In this document: piece by piece, positions 11,777 through 21,363 of the stretch | Layout: each line of letters starts with the position of its first letter | How positions within the stretch are numbered: position 1 is the stretch's first letter | Source: Janthinobacterium tructae | GTDB taxonomy: Bacteria; Pseudomonadota; Gammaproteobacteria; Burkholderiales; Burkholderiaceae_D | Length of the DNA stretch: 64,000 nt | Reading direction: 5' to 3' | Assembly: GCF_006517255.1 (NCBI RefSeq) | Contig: NZ_CP041185.1 | Coordinates: 2,542,001 to 2,606,000, forward strand | Notes under the pieces: model-generated | What the model was told of the DNA's origin: nothing | The model's input: only the letters and a program-made list of their open reading frames with translations | The model's database searches: none | Position numbers and translations under genes: made by a program

Positions 11777-12241
11777 TCACCACTGCGAGAACGGGTGGCG
11801 GATCAGATTCGCGTTGTAGTAGCGCGCATCGCCCGACACTTCCACTCCGATCCACTCGGGTTTCTCGAAGGGCTGGTCTTCCGAGGCCAGTTCGATCTCG
11901 GCCACCACCAGGCCGGCATTGGCGCCGAGGAACTCGTCGACTTCCCACACCATGCCCGCATGCTCGATGCGGTGGCGGACTTTTTCGATCAGCGGCTGTT
12001 CGCACAGGCCGTCGAGCAATTCGGCGGCGTCGGCCAGCGGAATCGGATACTCCCACTCGCCGCGCGTCGCGCCCACGTTCGCGCCCTTGATGGTCAGCAT
12101 CGCCTGTTCGCCTTCGATGCGCACGCGCACCACGCGCTCGCGCGCGGAAGACAGATAGCCCTGGCGCAGCAGCACCGCCTGGCCCAGGCCGCGCCAGGCA
12201 TCGCCGGCAAGCAGGAATTTACGCTCGATTTCGACGCCCAT
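11777..12241 (-). CDS. CYTH domain protein (putative triphosphate tunnel metalloenzyme)
   Basis: 154-residue single-domain CYTH protein beginning MGVEIERKFLL, with the family-defining ExExK motif at the N-terminus. Alternating Arg/Glu residues follow (RVRIEGEQAMLTIKG, VAEIELASED) and line the tunnel that binds triphosphate and divalent metal. Short stand-alone bacterial members hydrolyse inorganic triphosphate or related compounds. The ATG at 12241 puts the ExExK motif at its usual place; a TTG at 12247 is in frame. The start lies 13 bases after the M14 peptidase stop in the same direction, so the two are probably cotranscribed. Confidence 0.88.
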   Translation of the reverse strand: MGVEIERKFLLAGDAWRGLGQAVLLRQGYLSSARERVVRVRIEGEQAMLTIKGANVGATRGEWEYPIPLADAAELLDGLCEQPLIEKVRHRIEHAGMVWEVDEFLGANAGLVVAEIELASEDQPFEKPEWIGVEVSGDARYYNANLIRHPFSQW

Positions 12242-12253
12242 GATCAACGCCGT

Positions 12254-13375
12254 TCAATCCAGCGACAGCAGGATAGGCTGCAGCATGGCTGCACCCAGGG
12301 CCGCGCTGCGCGCGCCGTTCCAGCCTACGCTAGGGTCCGGCAAATCGGCGTTTTCCTTGAATGGCATTTCCAGCGTCAGCGCCAGGCAGCCGAAGTGGTG
12401 GCCGATGTATTTCGACGCCAGGGTCAGCATGTCCGACTTGTACTTGCTGGCCGCGTAGCCGAACTTGTCCTGGAAGTCAGGGCTGGCCTGCTTGTAGCGC
12501 TCGATGAAGGCTTTCTGGTGCGCCGCTTGCGCCGGCGTGAAGTTTTCCAGCATTTCGTTGCCGGCCACGAAGTTGTACGGCAAGGCTTCATCGCCGTGGA
12601 TGTCGAAGAACATGTCGACGCCCGTTTCGTGGATCTTGTTTTTCACGCACAGCACTTCCGGGCTGGACGCCAGCGATGGCGTCATCCATTCGCGGTTCAG
12701 GTTGGCGCCGGCCGCATTCGTGCGCAGGTTGCCGCGGATGGAACCGTCCGGATTCATGTTCGGCACGATGTGGAACACGGCGCGCTGCAACAGCTTGCGC
12801 GCGATCGGGTTGGCGTCGTCGAGCAGCGAGTCGATCAAGCCTTCGACAAACCATTCAGCCATCGATTCGCCCGGATGCTGGCGCGCGATGACCCAGATTT
12901 TCTTTTCCGCCTGCGGGTTGCCGATGGTGACCATATTCATGTCGCGGCCGTCGACCGTGCTGCCCAGGTCGGACACGCGCGCCAGCGGATGCTCGGCCAC
13001 TTCACCCAGCAAGCGCAAATGGCGTTCCCACGAATACGGTTCGAAATAGGCGTAGTACACGCTGTCGAGCTCCGGCGTATGCGAAATCGTCATGACCTGG
13101 CCATCGAATGCGGTCGGCACGCGGAACCAGTTTTCGCTGTCGTAGCTGGCCACGGCCTGGTAGTCTTCATAGCCGGCCGGATACGTGGCCTGGCCCGCGT
13201 TCAGGATGCGCAGCGTACATGCCTGGTCCCGCGCGCCCTGCAGGCGGAAATGGAACCACTGATGGATGTCGGCGTGGCTATCCTTGCGCAAGTTCAGGTC
13301 GATGGCGCCGGCACTGGTGGCGCTTACCACCTCGATGGCGCCCGAGTCGAAGTTCTGGCTGATTTTAATGGTCAT
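12254..13375 (-). CDS. M14 family cytosolic carboxypeptidase (Nna1/CCP-like)
   Basis: 373-residue zinc carboxypeptidase without signal peptide. An N-terminal beta-sandwich of about 130 residues (typical of the cytosolic carboxypeptidase subfamily) precedes the M14 domain. The zinc ligands are in ARQHPGESMAEWFVEG (HxxE, near residue 168) and DIHGDEALPYNF (third His, near residue 260). Substrate-binding Asn-Arg is in NLNREW. The probable general-base Glu is in LTLEMPFKEN. Bacterial members are related to eukaryotic enzymes that trim C-terminal glutamates; the substrate here is unknown. Confidence 0.87.
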   Translation of the reverse strand: MTIKISQNFDSGAIEVVSATSAGAIDLNLRKDSHADIHQWFHFRLQGARDQACTLRILNAGQATYPAGYEDYQAVASYDSENWFRVPTAFDGQVMTISHTPELDSVYYAYFEPYSWERHLRLLGEVAEHPLARVSDLGSTVDGRDMNMVTIGNPQAEKKIWVIARQHPGESMAEWFVEGLIDSLLDDANPIARKLLQRAVFHIVPNMNPDGSIRGNLRTNAAGANLNREWMTPSLASSPEVLCVKNKIHETGVDMFFDIHGDEALPYNFVAGNEMLENFTPAQAAHQKAFIERYKQASPDFQDKFGYAASKYKSDMLTLASKYIGHHFGCLALTLEMPFKENADLPDPSVGWNGARSAALGAAMLQPILLSLD

Positions 13376-13676
13376 GTGATGATCCCGTCCAAATGTAAGA
13401 GTTCCGGCGTCGCCTCGTGGGCTGGCGCCGTCGCGCTAAAAACGCAGTGTAAGCTATCCCGCTATTTTCCGCCCTTTGGCGCCGTTCGCAAAGCCTGGGA
13501 GGGCGATTTATGCACCAATCCGGGGCATCCATGGCAAAGCGCCGGGCAAAAGGGCGAAAAATCGGTGCTCTGTCGCCTGGACCGGACAAAAAACTGAATT
13601 GTAACAATGCCAGACACATTGGCAGCCCGTCGCCATCCTATAATTCGTGCTTTCATTGAGTCGCCAGGAAAGAGTC
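13376..13676. other. Divergent intergenic region, M14 peptidase / TetR
   Basis: 301 bases between divergent genes. A good TATAAT hexamer at 13639-13644 lies 33 bases before the TetR GTG start and is the likely -10 of that gene, though its -35 is weak. No convincing operator dyad or coding frame is seen. Confidence 0.45.
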
Positions 13677-14339
13677 GTGGACAAGAAGTTGACCAATATT
13701 CAGGAAAGAAAATTACGCGAAGCCCAGGCGCGGCGCGAGCACATCATCGACGTCGTGAAAGACCTCATCAAGAAGGGTGGCGCACGCGGCGTCTCCATCC
13801 GCAAGGTGGCCGAGGCGGCCGGTTTTTCCACCACCGTCGTGTACGCCCTGTTCCGCGACAAAGCCACCTTGATCGCCCAGGCCATGGACAAGGACTTGCT
13901 GGAACTGGTGCGCGCCATGCGTGCCGCCTGCGCCAACAGCATGGACCCCTGGGAACGCATCAGCCTGGTCGGCCGCGCCTACATCGATTACGGTTTCCAG
14001 CATCCCGACGAATATTCGCTGATCTTCATGGAATTGCGCCCGCATGCGGAAATCGACGCCGTCGAAGTGGAACATGGCAATATCGAGCAGGATCCTTACG
14101 CCTACGCACTGCACCTGTTCGGCGAACTGGCACAGGCGGGCCAGGTGCGCCAGGACGAGCCGGCGCTGCATACGATGACGCAAATCTTCTGGCAATCGCT
14201 GCACGGCCTCGTGTCGCTGCGCATCGTCATGGATGCGGGCGACCCATGGACACCGCACCCGGAAATGCATGCACATATCGACGACTTGCTGGCCGTCGTC
14301 ACGCAAGGCATCCGCCTGCGCTTTGCGCCGGCTGCCTGA
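13677..14339 (+). CDS. TetR/AcrR family transcriptional regulator (WHG-type C-terminus)
   Basis: 220-residue one-component regulator. The N-terminal TetR helix-turn-helix is GARGVSIRKVAEAAGFSTTV followed by VYALFRDKATLIAQA. The ligand domain contains YIDYGFQHPDEYSLIFM and FWQSLHGLVSLRI, patterns of the TetR_C_33 (WHG) group. I chose the GTG at 13677 because AGGAAAGAG is 3 bases upstream; an earlier GTG at 13647 lacks a ribosome site. It is monocistronic, ends in a strong hairpin, and its ligand and targets are not evident. Confidence 0.88.
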   Translation: MDKKLTNIQERKLREAQARREHIIDVVKDLIKKGGARGVSIRKVAEAAGFSTTVVYALFRDKATLIAQAMDKDLLELVRAMRAACANSMDPWERISLVGRAYIDYGFQHPDEYSLIFMELRPHAEIDAVEVEHGNIEQDPYAYALHLFGELAQAGQVRQDEPALHTMTQIFWQSLHGLVSLRIVMDAGDPWTPHPEMHAHIDDLLAVVTQGIRLRFAPAA

Positions 14340-14360
14340 CAACACCATTTGACACCGACG

Positions 14361-14403
14361 TAAAACAGGGCAGGCGCGGTACTGCACCGCCCTGCCCTGT
14401 CTT
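14361..14403. terminator. Bidirectional terminator between TetR and CoA-transferase genes
   Basis: ACAGGGCAGG-C-GCGGT / ACCGC-CCTGCCCTGT inverted repeat with TAAAA on the left side and TCTTG on the right, located between two convergent stops. Confidence 0.8.
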
Positions 14404-14417
14404 GAGGTCAATGAAGC

Positions 14418-15914
14418 TTACTGCGCTGCCAGCATGCTCTGCGTTTCCTGGTAGCGCGTATGCCACGACAGCGCCTGCTCCAAAAGGTGCGGCGTATGGC
14501 CGCCACGCTGGCAGGCCGCGTCAAAATACGCGCGCAATTGATCGCGGTAATCGGGATGCGTGCAGCGCTCGATGATCAACGGCGCCCGTTCGCGCGGCGC
14601 CAGGCCACGCAAGTCCGCATAGCCCCATTCCGTCACCAGCACGTCGACGTCATGTTCCGTATGGTCCACATGCGAGACCATCGGCACGACGCTGGAAATG
14701 CGTCCGCCCTTGGCCGCCGATTTCGACACGAACATCGATACTTGCCCGTTGCGCGCAAAGTCGCCCGAGCCGCCGATGCCGTTCATCATGTGCGTGCCGC
14801 ACACGTGGGTGGAATTGACGTTGCCGTAGATATCGAACTCGAGTGCCGTGTTCAGGGCGATGATGCCGAGGCGGCGCACGATTTCCGGGTGGTTGCTGAT
14901 CTCTTGCGGGCGCAGCACGATTTTTGAGCGGTAATGGTCGATATTGTCCATCAGCTTTTGATGCACGGCGGCCGACAGGGTGATCGACGAGGCCGAGGCA
15001 AACGCCAGCTGGCCCGAATCGAGCAGCTCGATGGCGCTGTCCTGCAGCACCTCCGAATACATCGTCATGTTCTGGAAGGGCGAGCCGATCAGGCCGTGCA
15101 GCACGGCATTGGCGATGGTGCCGATGCCCGCCTGCAGGGGCAGCAATTCCGGGCCCATGCGCCCGGCCGCCACTTCACCTTCGAGGAAGGCGATCACGTG
15201 GCCGGCAATCGCCTGCGTTTCCGCGTCGGGCGGCAAGGCGTTCGACGGGCTGTCGGGGCTGTCCGTGATGACGATGGCGGCGATGCGGGCCGGGTCGATG
15301 GCGATGGCCGTGCTGCCCAGGCGCTGGTCGACGCGCGTGAGGGGTATCGGTTCGCGCCCCGGCAAGGCCTGGGGCACATAGATGTCGTGCAAGCCTTCCA
15401 GCGCCAGCGGCGTGGACAGGTTGATTTCGATGATGACCTGCGTTGCCTGCTGGGCGAAGGCGGCGGAGTTGCCCACCGACATGGTCGGGATGATGGCGCC
15501 GGCGGCCGTGATGGCCGTCGCTTCGATGACGGCGATGTCGACGGCGGCCAGGTTACCCGAACGCAACTGCTCGGCTGTTTCCGACAGATGCTGGTCGATG
15601 AACATGACTTCACCGTTGTTGATCTTGCCGCGCAGCACAGGGTCGACCTGGAACGGCATGCGGCGCGCCAGCACGCCCGCTTCGGCCATCAGGCCGTCGC
15701 TGCCATTGCCCAGCGAAGCGCCCGTGATCAGGGTCAGGCTCAACGGGTCTTGCAGGGCGCGCTCGGCCAGCGCGCGCGGCAGGGCCTTCGCGTCGCCGGC
15801 ACGGGTGAACCCGCTCATGCCGACACGCATGCCGTTGTGGAACAATTTGGCTGCCTCATCGGCGCTCATGATTTTGCTGAGCAAGCCTGGGTGGCGGATA
15901 CGGTCCTCGTACAT
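14418..15914 (-). CDS. Acetyl-CoA hydrolase/transferase family protein (probable succinyl-CoA:acetate CoA-transferase)
   Basis: 498-residue class I CoA-transferase of the Cat1/AarC/Ach1 type. Diagnostic segments are LQAGIGTIANAVLHGLIGS near residue 255, LEFDIYGNVNSTHV near residue 375 with the expected catalytic Glu, and MMNGIGGSGDFARNG. Such enzymes move CoA between succinate, acetate and propionate and allow acetate use or detoxification. The ATG at 15914 has AGGAGC upstream, so the longer frame to 15962 is not used. It is divergent from a LysR gene that probably regulates it. Confidence 0.9.
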   Translation of the reverse strand: MYEDRIRHPGLLSKIMSADEAAKLFHNGMRVGMSGFTRAGDAKALPRALAERALQDPLSLTLITGASLGNGSDGLMAEAGVLARRMPFQVDPVLRGKINNGEVMFIDQHLSETAEQLRSGNLAAVDIAVIEATAITAAGAIIPTMSVGNSAAFAQQATQVIIEINLSTPLALEGLHDIYVPQALPGREPIPLTRVDQRLGSTAIAIDPARIAAIVITDSPDSPSNALPPDAETQAIAGHVIAFLEGEVAAGRMGPELLPLQAGIGTIANAVLHGLIGSPFQNMTMYSEVLQDSAIELLDSGQLAFASASSITLSAAVHQKLMDNIDHYRSKIVLRPQEISNHPEIVRRLGIIALNTALEFDIYGNVNSTHVCGTHMMNGIGGSGDFARNGQVSMFVSKSAAKGGRISSVVPMVSHVDHTEHDVDVLVTEWGYADLRGLAPRERAPLIIERCTHPDYRDQLRAYFDAACQRGGHTPHLLEQALSWHTRYQETQSMLAAQ

Positions 15915-16073
15915 CGTGATGCTCCTGATATTCTTAATATTCTCAAACTGGATGGCTGTCATACACCAACCCCATAAGTGGATTCAGTATAAAATCCCGC
16001 TTACATGCATGGCATGAATTAATTTCGCCAAACCCAGTCGATATTTTCATGCTTCGCCGAGGCGAGCCCCATC

Positions 16074-16967
16074 TTGGATATCCGTTCCCTGCGCTATTTT
16101 GTCGAAACCGTGCGCCTGTCGAGCTTTACGCAGGCGGCAGAATCGCTGCACCTGACCCAGTCGACCATCAGCAAGATGGTGCGCCAGCTGGAAGAGGAAG
16201 TGGGCGCCCAGCTGCTGGTGCGCGACGGGCGCAAGCTGACGCTCACCGACACGGGCCGCATCGTCTACCAGCACGGCCAGGAAATGCTGGCGAACATGCG
16301 CCAGCTGACGCTGGAAGTGCGCGACACCCAGGCCTTGCAGCGCGGCAGCCTGACGGTCGGCATCCCGCCCATGATCAATGTGCTGTTCACGCCCGTCTTG
16401 AAGGCCTTTCGCGCGCGCCACCCGAACATCAGCCTGACCCTACAGGAAGACACGGGCCAGCAAATCGAGCGCAAGGTGACGGCCGGCGAGCTGGAAATCG
16501 GCATGACGGTGCTGCCGGCGGACCCGGAACTGGACCTCGTGGCCGTGGAAGTGGCCAGCTACCCGATCTGGGCCCTGGCCGAACCGGGCACGTTCCAGAA
16601 AAACCGCACGACCTTGCCCTTCAAGGCGCTGGCCGAGCTGCCGCTGGTGTTGTTAAAGGATGATTTCGCCCTCACGCGCAGCCTGCGCCAGCATTTCGCG
16701 CAGGCGGGCTTCACGCCGACCATCGCGGCGCAGAGCGGCCAGTGGGACTGGCTGGTGGCGATGGCCTCGGCCGGCCTGGGCGTGGCCCTGCTGCCCGAGC
16801 CGTTCATCCACCGCCTGGCCGGCGAACCTCTGGAGGCGGTGCGCCTCGTCGAACCGGAAGTGGCGTGGCAGGTGGCGCACGTCTGGAGCGGACGCTATCT
16901 GTCGCACGCGGCGCGCGCCTGGCTCGAGGTGTGCCAGGACGTGCTGGGCACGCAGTTCGCGCACTGA
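16074..16967 (+). CDS. LysR family transcriptional regulator
   Basis: 297 residues, normal LysR length. N-terminal winged helix-turn-helix: MDIRSLRYFVETVRLSSF then TQAAESLHLTQSTISKMVRQ. A periplasmic-binding-like effector domain starts near residue 90 (RGSLTVGIPPMINVLFTPVL). The only start placing the HTH correctly is the TTG at 16074. It is divergent from the acetyl-CoA hydrolase/CoA-transferase gene with a 159-bp gap, the usual arrangement for a LysR activator and its target. Confidence 0.9.
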   Translation: MDIRSLRYFVETVRLSSFTQAAESLHLTQSTISKMVRQLEEEVGAQLLVRDGRKLTLTDTGRIVYQHGQEMLANMRQLTLEVRDTQALQRGSLTVGIPPMINVLFTPVLKAFRARHPNISLTLQEDTGQQIERKVTAGELEIGMTVLPADPELDLVAVEVASYPIWALAEPGTFQKNRTTLPFKALAELPLVLLKDDFALTRSLRQHFAQAGFTPTIAAQSGQWDWLVAMASAGLGVALLPEPFIHRLAGEPLEAVRLVEPEVAWQVAHVWSGRYLSHAARAWLEVCQDVLGTQFAH

Positions 16968-16973
16968 CGTAAA

Positions 16974-16997
16974 AAAGGGTGGCCGAGGCCACCCTTT
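16974..16997. terminator. Bidirectional terminator between LysR and MFS transporter genes
   Basis: AAAGGGTGGCC-GA-GGCCACCCTTT is a perfect inverted repeat preceded by more A residues, lying between convergent genes. Confidence 0.88.
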
Positions 16998-17018
16998 ATA
17001 TTCATAACGCTACCTTGC

Positions 17019-18320
17019 TTACTTGGCGTCGTCGTTGTACATGCTGGCGTATTTCCAGCCGAAGTACAGAATAAACGTGTAGCACAGGGCCGGCACGAGG
17101 AAGGACAGCTGCAGGTTGATGTGGTCGGCCAGGAAGCCCTGGATGAACGGCACGATGGCGCCGCCGACGATGGCCATGCACAGAATGCCCGAACCTTGTC
17201 CCGTTTGCGCACCCAGCTTGTTCAGGGCCATGCTGAAGATGGTCGGGAACATGATGGAGTTGAACAGGCCGACGGCGATCAATGCCCACATGGCCGTGTG
17301 ACCACTGGAGAACACGGCGACGAGGATCAGCGCGATGACGATGGCGGCATTGAAGGCCAGGGTCTTGCCCGGGCTGACGTAGCGCATCACGGCAAAGCCG
17401 ACGAAGCGGCCCAGCATGGCGCCACCCCAGTAATAGCTGACGAAATAGGCGGCATCGGCGTGGCTGAGGCCAGCGATATGGCTCTCGCCGAGGAAGTTGA
17501 TCAGGAAGCTGCCGATGCTGACTTCACCGCCCACGTACAGGAAGATGGCCAGCGCGCCCAGCACCAGGTGGCGGTGCGACCAGATCGAGACCTTGTGGCC
17601 ATCCTGCGCCAGGACGGCCGCATCGTCGGCATGCGAAATCTTCGGCAATTTTGCCAGCGCGAACAGCACGGCCAGGATCACCAGGGTAGCGGCCAGCACC
17701 AGGTACGGACCTTGCACGGAAGCGGCTTCCTTGGCGCGGTAGGCCAGTTGCTCGGCGGCCGGCAGCAAGTCGAACTGCTGCACCGTCAGCACGGTGCCGG
17801 ACAAGATCAGCATGCCGCCCAAGGCTGGCGCCACGGTGGTGCCCAGCGCGTTGAAGGCCTGCGTCAGGGTCAGACGGCTCGACGCCGTCTGCGGGTCGCC
17901 CAGTTCCGTCACGTAGGGATTGGCCGCCACCTGCAGCACGGTGATGCCGGCCGCCAGGATGAAGAAGGACAGGAGGAACAGCGCATAGCTGCCGGTGGAT
18001 GCCGGGTAGAACATGGCGCAGCCGGCGGCCGCGATCAGCAAGCCGGCGACGACGCCGCGCTGGTAGCCGATCTTCTTGATCAGCATGCCGGCCGGCAGCG
18101 AGACGATGGCGTAGGCGCCAAAGAAGCAGAACTGCACCAGCATCGCCTGGACATAGGTCAGGGTGTAGATCGAGCGCAGATGGGGAATCAGCACATCATT
18201 GAGCGAGGTCAGCAGTCCCCACATGAAAAACAGCACCGTGACAATGATCAGGGCGCCTGTATTGTTTTGCGTGCCGGCCTGTGCGCGCGATGCGCCCAGG
18301 CCCTGCTTTACGTGTTCCAT
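17019..18320 (-). CDS. Sugar MFS transporter, FucP-like family
   Basis: 433-residue inner-membrane transporter with about 12 hydrophobic helices. Segments typical of the fucose/glucose-galactose:H+ symporter family are FFMWGLLTSLNDVLIPHL in helix 1, LQVAANPYVTELG in helix 4/5, and FNSIMFPTIFSMALNKLG in helix 10. ATG at 18320 with GGAG 7 bases upstream. It is monocistronic, and no sugar catabolic gene is adjacent, so the substrate is not known. Confidence 0.88.
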   Translation of the reverse strand: MEHVKQGLGASRAQAGTQNNTGALIIVTVLFFMWGLLTSLNDVLIPHLRSIYTLTYVQAMLVQFCFFGAYAIVSLPAGMLIKKIGYQRGVVAGLLIAAAGCAMFYPASTGSYALFLLSFFILAAGITVLQVAANPYVTELGDPQTASSRLTLTQAFNALGTTVAPALGGMLILSGTVLTVQQFDLLPAAEQLAYRAKEAASVQGPYLVLAATLVILAVLFALAKLPKISHADDAAVLAQDGHKVSIWSHRHLVLGALAIFLYVGGEVSIGSFLINFLGESHIAGLSHADAAYFVSYYWGGAMLGRFVGFAVMRYVSPGKTLAFNAAIVIALILVAVFSSGHTAMWALIAVGLFNSIMFPTIFSMALNKLGAQTGQGSGILCMAIVGGAIVPFIQGFLADHINLQLSFLVPALCYTFILYFGWKYASMYNDDAK

Positions 18321-18624
18321 ACTTTCTCCATTGTTCTATCCAAGAATGTCGTGCCCTGCCCTGGCCCATCGCTTGCGTGGGCACCGCCAGACAGCGGCAG
18401 CGCTCGTGTTTGAAAGCAACATCTTCGCAAGGCCGAGCGCGTAGTAAAACTACCTTGCTGCGGCCGCATTATGCCCGAAAGGCCCCGGATTGCGCAGATT
18501 TCCCATCAGTTATTTGATAATTGAATAGCTGACATTCGAAATCAAAAGTAGCCTTATAACTTGAAACCGCTATACTTATATTGCAGTGCAGCACAACGCG
18601 GCACGCCACTCAAAGGAGTCTGCC
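18321..18624. other. Divergent intergenic region, MFS transporter / DUF3563
   Basis: 304 bases. The right half (18500-18600) is AT-rich and should hold the DUF3563 promoter. I could not fit a well-spaced -35/-10 pair or an obvious operator, and no coding frame is convincing. Confidence 0.4.
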
Positions 18625-18858
18625 ATGTCTACCGCATTTACTTACCACACCACGCAAAACAGCAATATCATCGCCACCCTGGTGCACGCCGCCAAGCGTG
18701 TCGGTGCCTGGCTGAACCACAGCAGCGACCGCCGCGAACGTGCTTACGAAGAAGCCTACCTGGCCGAATCGACCGACCGTTACGACCTGGAATACCGCAT
18801 GCGCGAACTGGCCCGCGCCAACCCGCAGCCTAGCTGGATGAGCGGCCTGAGCCGTTAA
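18625..18858 (+). CDS. DUF3563 family small protein
   Basis: 77-residue protein with an excellent AAAGGAG ribosome site 7 bases before the ATG. The C-terminal half matches the DUF3563 pattern: RRERAYEEAYLAESTDRYDL followed by EYRMRELAR. Members are small, charged proteins of unknown function found in Burkholderiales. It is transcribed alone between a divergent transporter and an FMN reductase gene. Confidence 0.8.
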   Translation: MSTAFTYHTTQNSNIIATLVHAAKRVGAWLNHSSDRRERAYEEAYLAESTDRYDLEYRMRELARANPQPSWMSGLSR

Positions 18859-18969
18859 GAGTAGCGCCGTATCCGGCCACGCATCGCAGCCCATCATCGG
18901 CTGTTGCAATATCCATAGCGCCATCCTGCTCGCCTTGCGCTTGAGCACAGGATGGGCTATACAGGCGCA

Positions 18970-19497
18970 ATGAAAACGCCCATTACCATCCTCGCCATCG
19001 CCGGCAGCCTGCGCGCCGCCTCGCTGAACACCGCCCTGCTGCACGCCATCGCCCGGCTTGCCCCAGCGGACTATGCCATCTGCATCTATCCGGGACTGGG
19101 AGAATTACCCCTCTTCAATCCCGACCTCGACGCCGACAGCCTGCCGGCCGTGACGGGCCTGCGCGACGCCATCCTGGCGGCCGACGTGCTGCTGCTGGCC
19201 AGCCCCGAATACGCGCATGGCGTGAGCGGCCCGATGAAGAACGCGCTGGACTGGATGGTGGGAAATGAATCATTCATCGACAAGCCGCTGGTGCTGCTGA
19301 ACGCCTCGCCGCGCGCCACGCATGCGCAGGCGGCCCTGCGCGAAACGGCGCGCACCATGTCGGCGCGCCTGATCGACGAGGCCTGCATCAGCCTGCCTTT
19401 GCTGGGGTCGGGTCTCGATGCCGACGGCATCGCTGCGGACCCGGCATTGCGCCGGGCCATCTTGGATATGCTGCAGTGCATCAGGTCATTTTCATGA
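18970..19497 (+). CDS. NADPH-dependent FMN reductase family protein
   Basis: 175-residue flavodoxin-fold oxidoreductase. The phosphate-binding loop ILAIAGSLRAASLNTALL is at residues 7-24, and SPEYAHGVSGPMKNALDWMV near residue 78 is the FMN-binding segment of the NAD(P)H:quinone/FMN reductase (ChrR/YieF-like) family. Probably reduces quinones, azo compounds or metals using NAD(P)H. ATG at 18970 with AGG just upstream; an in-frame ATG at 18952 is possible. Confidence 0.85.
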   Translation: MKTPITILAIAGSLRAASLNTALLHAIARLAPADYAICIYPGLGELPLFNPDLDADSLPAVTGLRDAILAADVLLLASPEYAHGVSGPMKNALDWMVGNESFIDKPLVLLNASPRATHAQAALRETARTMSARLIDEACISLPLLGSGLDADGIAADPALRRAILDMLQCIRSFS

Positions 19498-19555
19498 CCT
19501 TCTGCACGTTTCGCTATCAGTTCATCTAGTTTTACTACGTACTTCTACGGAACGC

Positions 19556-21262
19556 TCAGTGCGGGATCATGCCGGTGAAAACGTAGGCCTGCAGCATGGT
19601 GATGATGCCGATGATCACGGCAAACAACAGGCTGTGCTTCAAGGTAAAGCGGAACAGGTCCGATTCCTTGCCCACCAGGCCCGTTGCGGCGCAGGCGACG
19701 GCGATCGATTGGGGCGAAATCATCTTCGCCGTCACGCCGCCCGTCGTATTGGCCGCCACCAGCAAGGTGTCGGACACGCCGATCTGGTGCGCCGTGGTGT
19801 TTTGCAAAGAGCAGAACAGGGCGTTCGAGGAGGTGTCGGAACCCGTCAGGAAGACGCCCAGCCAGCCGAGGAATGGCGAGAAGAACGGGAAGGCGGCGCC
19901 GCTGCCGGCCAGCAGCAGGGCCAGGGTGGACGACATGCCCGAGTAATTGGCGACGAAGGCAAACGCCAGCACCAGGCCGATCGACAGCACGGGACGGCGC
20001 AATTCCACCACGGTTTCCACGAAGGCCTTGATGCCATCGCGCGGCTTCATGCGCAGCATTAGCATCGACAGCACGGCCGTCAGCAAGATCGCCGTGCCCA
20101 CGGCCGACAGCAGGTCCAGCTTGAACACGGCGTCATACGCCTTCGGCACGGTCACGATGGGCATGCTCTTGATCACCAGCTGGTCCAGGTACGGCACGTG
20201 GATCTTGATGACCAGGCTCGATAGTGCCCCGCCGGCGGCAAACAGCGCCTTGAAGCCGGGCAGGCTCCACACGGTGACGATGGCCGTCAACAGGCCGAAT
20301 GGCGCCCAGGCGCGCATGGTCTGCGCCGTCGTATACGGCGAGGCGGCGCGGCTGCCGCTGCCACGCACATCCGCCTTGCCCGCGCCACCGCCAAAACCGG
20401 ACAGCGCGGCCGTGCCGCCGCCGACCGCTTGGGCCACTTTCGCATTCTTCGGTTGCCACACTTTCAGGAACAGGGTCAGCGACACCAGGCTGACGAGGGC
20501 CGAGGTGATGTCCGGCAGTTCAGGGCCGATATGGTTGGACGTGAAGTACTGGGTGACGGCAAAGCTCAAACCCGTCACCAGCGCGGCCGGCCATACTTCA
20601 CGCACGCCGCGGAAACCATCCATCATGAACACCAGCCAGAACGGCACCAGCAGCGACAGCAGCGGCAACTGGCGGCCCGCCATGGCGCCGATCAGGAACG
20701 GGTCGATGCCCGTCACCTGGCCCGCCACGATGATGGGGATGCCCATGGCGCCAAAGGCCACGGGCGCCGTGTTGGCGATCAGGCACAGGCCCGCCGCGTA
20801 CAACGGGTTGAAGCCCAGGCCCACCAGCAGCGCCGAGGTGATGGCCACGGGCGCGCCGAAACCGGCCGCCCCTTCCAGGAAGGCGCCGAAGGCAAAGCCG
20901 ATCAGCAGCACCTGCAGGCGCTGGTCGTCCGTGACCGACAGCACGGAGGCGCGGATGATGTCGATCTGCCCCGTCTTGACGACAATTTTATACAGGAAGA
21001 CGGCCGTGACGATGATCCAGGCGATCGGCCACAAGCCGTAGGCGAAGCCATAGCCGGCTGCCGCCAGCGCCTGCGGCACGGGCATGCCGTAGGCGAAAAT
21101 CGCCACGGCCAGCGCCAGCGCCAGGGTGACGGCGGCCGCCACGTGGCCCTTGATGCGCAGCGCCGCCAGGGCGATGAAGAAGAAGATGATGGGAACGGCT
21201 GCCGCCAGTGACGACAGCCACAAGCTGCCGAGCGGGGTGTAAAGTTGGGTCCAGGTTTGCAT
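19556..21262 (-). CDS. lctP: L-lactate permease
   Basis: 568-residue inner-membrane lactate:H+ symporter of the LctP/LldP family, with about 13 hydrophobic segments. Typical stretches are [20 protein letters not shown] near residue 135 and [20 protein letters not shown] near residue 475. The ATG at 21262 has a strong CCGGAGGAG site. It is the last gene of the leftward lutA-lutC-lutB-lctP unit, 101 bases after lutB, supplying lactate to the LutABC oxidase. Confidence 0.95.
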   Translation of the reverse strand: MQTWTQLYTPLGSLWLSSLAAAVPIIFFFIALAALRIKGHVAAAVTLALALAVAIFAYGMPVPQALAAAGYGFAYGLWPIAWIIVTAVFLYKIVVKTGQIDIIRASVLSVTDDQRLQVLLIGFAFGAFLEGAAGFGAPVAITSALLVGLGFNPLYAAGLCLIANTAPVAFGAMGIPIIVAGQVTGIDPFLIGAMAGRQLPLLSLLVPFWLVFMMDGFRGVREVWPAALVTGLSFAVTQYFTSNHIGPELPDITSALVSLVSLTLFLKVWQPKNAKVAQAVGGGTAALSGFGGGAGKADVRGSGSRAASPYTTAQTMRAWAPFGLLTAIVTVWSLPGFKALFAAGGALSSLVIKIHVPYLDQLVIKSMPIVTVPKAYDAVFKLDLLSAVGTAILLTAVLSMLMLRMKPRDGIKAFVETVVELRRPVLSIGLVLAFAFVANYSGMSSTLALLLAGSGAAFPFFSPFLGWLGVFLTGSDTSSNALFCSLQNTTAHQIGVSDTLLVAANTTGGVTAKMISPQSIAVACAATGLVGKESDLFRFTLKHSLLFAVIIGIITMLQAYVFTGMIPH

Positions 21263-21363
21263 GTCGGGTCTCCTCCGGTGGATGCGGGTTAAGTGAAAAA
21301 ACGGCTTTTGATGTAATTGTGTGTAGCGTGTTTTTTGCGGTGCTTCGGTGCTGCCGGGCCGGG

